Below, in pieces: positions 56,766 to 64,000 of a stretch of DNA of 64,000 nucleotides. Within the stretch, counting starts at the first letter, position 1. Every line of letters begins with the position of its first letter. The notes under the pieces were generated by a model. That model saw only the letters and a list, made by a program, of their open reading frames with translations, had not been told where the DNA came from and searched no databases. A program made the translations under genes and the position numbers. Origin of the DNA: Siphonodentalium dalli (taxonomy: Eukaryota > Mollusca > Scaphopoda > Gadilida > Siphonodentaliidae); NCBI GenBank assembly GCA_032622095.1, contig CP136069.1, positions 67,479,319 through 67,543,318 on the forward strand. The letters run 5' to 3'.

Positions 56766-57124
56766 ATACATCATTCGATATTATGTGAGGGCATATATGC
56801 CAAACATTTACTGTTTTTTGTTTAACTGGACAGAGTTCACCTCTAATGTGTCCTGTCATTATTTTATTTAGAACTTTTGGGAAAATTTTGGGACTTTTGT
56901 TTCTTTGTTTTTGAATGAAGTTCATCTCACAGTTTATGCGAGTGCACCTATCGTCCTTATACAAAAATTTCCTCTCTGCATCTTCAAGGGCTTGAGACCT
57001 TCAATTAATCATATTAATAGATTAATTGGCTGCATTATAAATTTTTGTTATATTAATATTTCCTCTCTGCGTTTTCTTGAGACTAGCAGGTATATAGTTA
57101 TTATATGATCGGTGAATCGGTTTG
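56766..57124. other. Spacer, nothing recognised
   Basis: AT-rich, non-coding. ctctgcatcttcaagggctt near 56973 resembles ctgtattttgaagggcttga near 56408. Confidence 0.4.
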
Positions 57125-57550
57125 CTTCATACCATTATAATACACCATACGCATGCTGGTGAGCTGATACACCATCATAATAGGGTGTAATATACGATAT
57201 GCGAGGTCGGTCTACTATACAGTAATACACCATTATAAATTATAATATATGTGTCTGTCTCTGTCTGGTACACCATTATAATATATGATATGTGGGGTCG
57301 GTCTACTATACACAATTATAATATATGTGTCTGTCCCTGTCTATACACCATTATAATATATGATATGCGGGGTCGGTCTACTATACACCATAATATATGA
57401 TAAGTCTGTTGGTCTACTGCACACCATTATAATATAGATATTACGCATTATAGTAGACTGACATGCATATCGTATATTACAGTGATGTATAGTAGACGGA
57501 CACACGTATTGTATATTATTATCGTGTATATAGCAGACTGACATGCAACA
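57125..57550. repeat. AT-rich degenerate tandem repeat
   Basis: Irregular units of accattataatatatgatat, gcggggtcggtctactatac and gtgtctgtc. The last third runs in the opposite sense (tatagtagactgacatgca). A diverged piece recurs near 58590-58660. Confidence 0.7.
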
Positions 57551-60344
57551 TACCACTATAATCAATGTAACTGACTTGAAAAATGGGGTGCTATCCCAGT
57601 AATGACGACGGTATTACCGGTAGTATACGTTATCAACAGCGGTATCGAAACAGCCACAGTAGGGGAGTTATGGTACCGTTCGCTTATGAAACCCCGGTCT
57701 ATTAGCGGATCGTCGCACCCGAAAATAGTTGAAGAAATCAATATGTCCATGTGGATCTTGTTAAAGATATGGTAAGCGTTACCGGTGGGTTTTGCTGTTA
57801 AAATAGTCACATCCATTAAAACCGCCATAAACAGAAATAATATATTATTGACAAATTTTGTTCTTATACCAATCATAAATATCGAGTAAATTGCGGCATA
57901 TTATTGTCATGCTAGTAATCAATCTGTGTTATGTCAACAAACGCCATGTTACGTAAACAAACAGTACCGTATGTAAAGAGTATGCGATAAGCAAAACTCT
58001 CAACACCGAGGAGACCCCCTCACTAATTAAACGTTTGTTAGAAATGCCACCAAGTTGTTTACAACATACCGGTATACATGTAGCTATCGCTAATCTTCAC
58101 GTCTAAAGATTTCGGTGTTTAATGGGTCACCATGAATCACTCTTCTAAATGAACGCCACGAGGTTGAGTGTTTTGCATATCAGTCACTATATACGAGCTA
58201 TATATAAACAAACGCTTGGCTCACAGAAAGTGTTTTGTGGATAATAACACATTCATATGATCATTATCCTATACTATTAGTATATTTTTGGGGTAATTTC
58301 ATATTTGGTATAAACTGTTATTTCTAAATTATAACCTACAGTACAGGTATAACGAAGTGCATCCATGCCTTCAAGTTCCACAGATATAAGGAGAATCACT
58401 GCATTTTATTTTCATGCCTGTGAATCGGGATTGCATGCATTTGTGGTGCAACAGTGGTACATGCCATGTTGAAGTGGTAACCTTATCATGGGGTTGGAGG
58501 TCACCGCGGTATGATACTGCAGTATTACTGGGGTGACACAACGTTAGTGGTTTTGTCAACTACTTTAACTTAAGTATAGCTGGGCATCATATATCATTAT
58601 ATTGTGTATAATAGACCGACACATGTATCGTATACATGTATTATAATGGTGCATCAGCTGATTGGTTGAGCTATGTGAGGATGCGGCCTGAAAACAGGCT
58701 TCATGCTTATGACTCCCCCCACCCTTGGCACAGGCCAGAATCTTGTGCTAACCCTCAGAATTGATAATGAGTAAGTGTTGAGCAAATATTAATCGGTAAA
58801 TTAATTAAAATAAGCTAACAATTCACAATTTTCTTCAGAAAATTTACATTTTAATATTTCGCGACATAATTATCACCAGTTAAAACATACTTGTTGCATT
58901 GCGGAGTTAACCGGTGTCTGTAGATAAGTTACGATTCAACTGAATGTTGTTGAGCATATTTCAAGCAATTTAAATGAAATTTTTCTTCACACGAAAACTA
59001 AAATTTACAATTTTTAGGATTTTAACCTGTCTCATTTTGATCAGCAATTGTTGTGCACACTGATTGAACGTCTATAATCACTCGATACGTCAAATTATGC
59101 CTTGACCATGCCAGGTTCTGTCTAGAAATTGGACAAACAATATTTTTTTGTTGTTGACAAAATTAGCATGGGAATCTCCATAGACAACGTTACAATTGCG
59201 ATAAAAACTAAAATAATGCGAAATGAAAGTCGTCATTCGCTAGACTGGTGCAGAATAATATACGAGTCATGTTCTATAAGATATGTCGTTTTCATTCGAT
59301 TAATTAGTCTCGTAATTAACGAATAAATGACAATCAAAACATTCCACCGCAGACGAATTTTCAGTTACGGAAAATGCCGAAAGTTGATCATTGTCAACAA
59401 CTCACCTTTCACATATAGAATGCGAAAGTAATCTACAGTCATTAAAGATCCATAATATAAATACTCATATATACGTAATGAAAACATGAATTATAGACAA
59501 AAAGGATGAGATTTAACGATGAAATGCAATAGAATATCCCCACTTTAGTTGCACGGAAAACCCCCCTCAAATTCAAGCTGCCTGTGATTCTAAAAATAGA
59601 GCAACGTTACGTAGGGGATGCCGATAAAGGCAGATCGGTGATTGGTCGGAACTTTTGACAAAGATTTGACAAATTTTTGACAACCCGGACAGACGGTTGG
59701 TCGATGCCACAGACAAGATCGCGGAGAAGAGAGCGGCGCAATACGAATAGAGCGTTAGTCTGGAAATTGACAATTCACTGCCGGTCGCGTCTGTTCGCAC
59801 ACAGGGTTGAAAAAAAATCCCTCCCACTCATGGGTCCACTATCCTCCCTACATGCAAAACTATTTGTTTTCCTCCAACACATTTTGGGTCCCATCCCCTC
59901 TTTCCCCATAAGTTTTAAGCATGTTTAATTATATCTGTTTTGAAAGTGCTCGATATAGAAAGACGATTTGTGTCAGGCTCAGCCAACTAAAAGCAATAGT
60001 TTGAAAGATCTGATCGAACCACATGAATCGTTCACTTTTGGTGATTTTGAGTGATAGTAACAATTATGTACATGAAACTCCGGTTGCCTGCGTTGTGATC
60101 GTACAATATTGTGTTTTATGAGTTTCATGTTGGAATCAATTTATTCCAATCTGTATGGAATTGAACACCCCTATGGTGTCATTGTGATGGCATATTGATC
60201 ATGGTACTCAACATGCCTAAGTAGACTTGATACCTTAGTTCAATCTACCGAGGAAATTTAAGTCGATGTGTCAACATATGTGTGGTCATTCCCTACCAAA
60301 AGTACTTTATCTCACACACACCCCAGCTCTGTGTATGATTTTTT
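57551..60344. other. Spacer without a recognisable gene
   Basis: I see no gene, RNA gene or repeat apart from the 58590-58660 scrap of the previous array. The longest minus-strand frame (57562-57876) has one hydrophobic segment but no motif I can name. Confidence 0.45.
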
Positions 60345-60490
60345 TCGTCAGACCCCCAACCCTATTGGGGATACCCGAAAACTGCCCTGGGGGGGGGGAA
60401 TGCAATCGAACGCATGTAGAGCGGCTAGAGCCGCTCGGCCTTAAACACGCGGCGATTAATCGCCAGTGCGTGTGCAATATGAATAGACCC
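60345..60490 (-). repeat. tRNA-derived SINE copy, longest
   Basis: The minus strand reads tgcacacgcactggcgatta, then ttaaGGCCGAGCGG, a 12-nt ctctagccgctc duplication, tacatgcGTTCGATTGC, a C run, and ccccaatagggttggg. The A box resembles tRNA-Leu/Ser (GGCCGAGCGG). The extra 12 nt are absent in the 53015 copy. Confidence 0.6.
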
Positions 60491-61904
60491 TAAACCCCGA
60501 AGCGGGCACGACTTTACCCGCATCGCAGTTTACTCCCGCCCGCATTGCGTTTTACTTTATCGATGCACGGTATGTTTGGAAAGATGTCTTTATTCGAGTT
60601 GCAGGAAAGGGATTGGGGATTTTTAGTATCAAAACACGTCATGGGTAGAGTGTCCCATATAGATTGTTCCACGTTTTCAGAAAAAATTCTCGAGAAGTGT
60701 CTGCAGTGAAAGTTTTGCTGAATGAAACTTAAATTTTTCTGGAGAACTGATATATGAATTTTCTCTGAATTCCTGTCACAGCATAAATAGGCATTGCCTA
60801 TCATATATGTCCTTCATTGGTTGGTAAAACTTTTAAATTGAATAGTTTTAACTGATTAGACCAGCCCTGGTATTAAAAACTCTAACTGTTATAGCCCGAT
60901 GTGCGGTTTACTGACGCCCACACCGGGGTTAACTGCCCACAGCGGTGATTATAGGATGACCAGCGTGGACAAGCTGATTCCCATATTCCCCCATAGCTCG
61001 TTACTGGACTCACTGGAGTATACTGATGAGGATAGTGGAATCAATATGAAAACTTTGTTGATCGTTGCTTGCTTTTTGTCTCCCTATAAAATTGATAGTT
61101 GCTTAGTTCCACGGATCGACACTGCGCATGGCATATGTTTTGTCGTTGTGGAAACATCATTTGTGAAGTTGAGATCGCCTCTTTCTATCACGAGACCTCG
61201 CATCGTACTTGTATGCCTGGTGCATTTAACGTGTATATAAAATATGGCATGTGGATATTATATAGCTCTTCTATGTATGTCGTTTGTGGAAGTTGTTCAA
61301 GGTAAGTTTTAGTATATTATACTACGTTCATACATGTGGCAAAATAGTATTGCAAATGTTCCTGACATTTTCCATAGATGCATCGGGGGATAATACAAAA
61401 TTTGCAGGAAGGTATGTCGGGGTAGGTGGGTGACCCGAGGGGCAAAACACGTGTTTTTAACAACCTCATGCAAATGTTTTACCAAAGACCTTTTGTGCAC
61501 TTATTTCACATTATTTCACAACAGAATAAAACATATTATAAGAATTGACAACAACAAAAACACCATATTTCTGTTACTGGGACATCATATGGGCCTTAGT
61601 GGAGATGACATTAAGCTGTGGCATGTTGCATATGGGACGGTGGGGTGAAAAATAATCCATCCCGACACCCTCGGAAAGAAGCTTTACAGAATGTAAAACT
61701 GAAATAAATAAACTTGTCTTGATGTAACTAAAGCCAGCGGTCAGATGCTCGTAGTCAGTTTATATATAACCATGGTATATGCGAGAAATAACAATGAAAA
61801 CACACTCCACAGTTTGGATCGATAAGCCTTGCCCTGTTTATTTTGATGTTGCGTTTTTTGACAATCGGTCTTCCGTATCATTTCTACAACACAATTGTCG
61901 TCTT
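60491..61904. other. Spacer, nothing recognised
   Basis: Short frames at 60899-61240 and 60514-60804 have no recognisable motif. No RNA gene is seen. Confidence 0.4.
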
Positions 61905-62054
61905 ACTGAATTGAATTGAATTCAATTGATTTATTTCACTCCATCATAAATTGTATGCAATACAGAGTGAAAAACATATATACAGAGCTATGTACACAAT
62001 GTCAGTATGGCCGTTGCGTTTGGCGATGGAGGTCCGTAAGTGTCATTCGTCGTG

Positions 62055-62331
62055 TCTTCGTCTTCGTCATCATCATCATCATCATCATCATCATCGTCGT
62101 CGTCGTCATCTTCGTCTTCGTCGTAATCATCATCTTCCTCATTGCCATCATCGTCATCATAGTCGTCGTCGACATCGTCGTCATCATTATCATCACCATC
62201 ATCATCATCATCATTAGCGCCGTCATCGTCGTGAGTGTTTCAACATCAGCATGTATATAGTCATTATCTTTGTCATCATCATCATCATCATCCTCGTCGT
62301 CGCCATCGTCATCGTTATCATCATCATCATT

Positions 62332-62364
<33 letters not shown>

Positions 62365-62589
62365 GTCGTCGCCATCGTCATCATCGTTATCATTATCATC
62401 GTCATCGGCATCATCAACGACGTCAAGAACATCATAATCACCCTCATCATCGTCATAGTTGTCATCGTCTCATCGCTATCATCGTCCCGTTGCCATCATC
62501 GTTATCGCGGTTGCATATCATTTTCACCATTATCGTCGTAGTCGCCAACATCGTCATCATCATCTCCGTCATAGTCGTTGTCTTTGTCA
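62055..62589. repeat. Long interrupted TCA/TCG triplet microsatellite
   Basis: About 535 bp of (tca)n, (tcg)n and related triplets with interruptions. It lies directly after the LINE-D stop codon, inside its 3' UTR. All six frames are open with runs of one or two residues (His, Met, Ile, Val), so no protein is implied. Confidence 0.95.
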
Positions 62590-63960
62590 TCAGCTAGGCT
62601 TGTCGTTTAGTTTAGTCAATCCTAATTTCGTGAATATAGCAAGATGTTTCAAGATGCTTCTGTCTTCACTTTGAAGCAAGTCTATCAATTTGCCATTACT
62701 CGGTTGCTCGTGATATAGTTTTGGTAAGTGTTTACAGCGGATGTCGGTCAGTGCCTTGCACGTTAAAGTGAAATGATATTCGTCCCCGACATTTTAAAAA
62801 CATAGTCGACATATCTGGGATTCTTTATTTGTTGTCTTTGCTTTCGTTTTGTTCTTCTCCCACCGAGAGGTCTCAATTGGGAGTATATGGTTAGCTGTTC
62901 TTAGCTTTATAATAGAAAATGCCATGTCTTGGGGAATAATCATGAGGTATCTTTCCAAACTTAAATCATGTTTAAAACTACCGTAAAATGCCCTCGCGAA
63001 GAGCTTTGGATATCGTTGCGCCATTGAGTCTCAATAATTTATTACGTATTTTGCGATAGATTCCTATTTCGAAATGACTAAGTGGTTTTTGTGACGTCCA
63101 AATTTGCTCCCAACCGACAGATGCTAAGCTATATTTTATGCAGCTGATCCAGCGTATCGACTTCCCCCGGCGATATGCACTGCCATCAATGCCTTTTATA
63201 ACAATATAAAGTTTATGCGCTAATTTGGAACAACGACCCTCAATTAATTTTGACCATAATGTAAGCATTCTTGCCTTTATATTACTGAAATTAGGTATCT
63301 TCCAGTTTCTCCGTAGACCATTTGGTGTAGATGTTTTCATTAGTAATAAATACTTGATAATTTTCGATGGACTATTTCTAAGCTGTCGGTATTTTCGAAC
63401 TCCCAGGCTTCACTGCCGTACATCAAGATTGGTCCAACCATTGTATCTAACAGTCTAAGCGCCAGATCACACGGTATGTTGAGCTTCCCGATTATATGGA
63501 GGAGTGCGTACATGGCATTCGTTCCAACTTGACTGATTCTTTGCACCGCCTTACAGAATCGACAATTTCGGAAAAAATTGTACTCCCAGAAAATATCAAC
63601 TGTTTCAACTCTGGTCCAATTCATCGTGAATTTGTACTCAGTTTTTTACTTTTTGTTACAAAAGATCATTATTGTTGTTTTCTCGACATTAACTGTTAAT
63701 CTCCATGATTCAGTGTAATCCGCGAATGAATTTAATGTCCTTTGTAAACCATCTGGGCTCTCGGCCATCAGAACGGTGTCATCCGCATAAAGGATGCACA
63801 ACAGTTTAAGGTATTCGCCAAACTGGTCAAAAACGAATCACCAATATCACCAAGGCCTTGTATACCACAGTCCGATAGAAAATCTTCCAGGTCGTTTAAA
63901 AATATTGAGAATAGGAAGGGGATAAGCTTCGTCCCAACCTCACACCTATGTTGCATGAAA
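62590..63960 (-). pseudogene. LINE-D ORF2 (RT to C-terminus), frameshifted
   Basis: Minus strand, in order: LIPFLFSIFLNDLEDFLS (about 63930), LYADDTVLMAESPDGLQ (YADD at 63778-63789), DYTESWRLTVNVEKTTIM, TMNWTRVETVDI, LLDTMVGPILMYGSEAWEFE, a frame change near 63340, SNIKARMLTLWSKLIEGR, IKLRTANHILPIETSRW, then CRLC, an in-frame TAA, VGDEYHFTLTC, and RSILKHLAIFTKLGL before the stop at 62590-62592. The catalytic YADD and the Cys/His motif survive, but at least three frame changes or stops inactivate it. The N-terminus lies beyond 64000. Confidence 0.82.
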
Positions 63961-64000
63961 ATACATCTGATGTGGAGTCCCCATTTTTAACACACGATTT

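Larger units (their letters stand above)
61905..64000 (-). mobile_element. LINE-D, 3' part, continuing beyond the window
   Basis: On the minus strand the RT and C-terminal part run from the window edge to a stop at 62590-62592. A 3' UTR follows, ending near 61908 with aataaatcaattgaattcaa, a polyadenylation signal followed by a short repeat tail. Several frameshifts show it is dead. It is a family distinct from LINE-A and LINE-C (YADD intact, different C-terminus). Confidence 0.82.

Noticed and set aside
61951-62597. His-, Met- and Ile/Val-rich proteins
   Set aside because: These are translations of the TCA/TCG microsatellite in all frames.

Overview
The window is eukaryotic and consists almost entirely of transposable elements. 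No intact host gene, tRNA gene or rRNA gene is visible. It holds APE-type LINEs, a DIRS-like element, a Crypton-type recombinase relic, Helitrons, hairpin MITEs and minisatellites, with AT-rich, weakly coding spacers. This looks like a marine invertebrate, most likely a mollusc or another lophotrochozoan. That is an inference from the mix of element families; no host gene confirms it.

Layout. 1-1180: low-complexity DNA ending in a 100-N gap. 1281-16466: two nearly identical copies (offset exactly 8210) of a full-length LINE, called LINE-A here, plus about 210 bp of shared 3' flank. Copy 2 has open ORF1 and ORF2. Copy 1 has indels in ORF1 and two suspicious substitutions in ORF2. 16467-20400: decayed spacer with a possible integrase scrap. 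20405-22230: a dead DIRS-like element (gag and reverse transcriptase). 23048-27753: a Crypton/KIAA1958-like tyrosine-recombinase relic split by a 3.5-kb foldback element (23739-27240), whose inverted arms are arrays of a 164-bp repeat. 32236-32843: the 3' end of a LINE. 33960-37035: several unrelated local tandem duplications side by side, including three copies of a palindromic MITE. 38045-40199: a long-TIR element. 40385-46816: a nested LINE locus. A 5'-truncated, minus-strand LINE-C (41400-46462) sits inside the 3' end of LINE-B and is bounded by a direct repeat of about 350 bp that looks like an exceptionally long target-site duplication. 47263-57550: short elements, including a tRNA-derived SINE, a long-TIR element, a miniature LTR element whose LTR carries 5S rRNA sequence (51009-51419), GTCTCGG/GGGACAG minisatellites and two abutting Helitrons (54151-56028). 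61905-64000: the 3' part of a minus-strand LINE (LINE-D), with a long triplet microsatellite in its 3' UTR.

How the parts relate. LINE-A and LINE-C are diverged families with the same plan: a coiled-coil ORF1, a C-terminal ORF1 domain now out of frame, and an ORF2 that opens with a hydrophobic leader before the endonuclease, followed by RT and a C-terminal Cys/His motif. They also share an almost unchanged 3' UTR block of about 126 nt and a terminal CTCCAT/ATGGAG hairpin, both candidates for RNA recognition by the reverse transcriptase. The best candidates for something new are the 5S-bearing miniature LTR element (like plant Cassandra TRIMs, but in what looks like an animal), the conserved 3' UTR block, and the 350-bp LINE target-site duplication.
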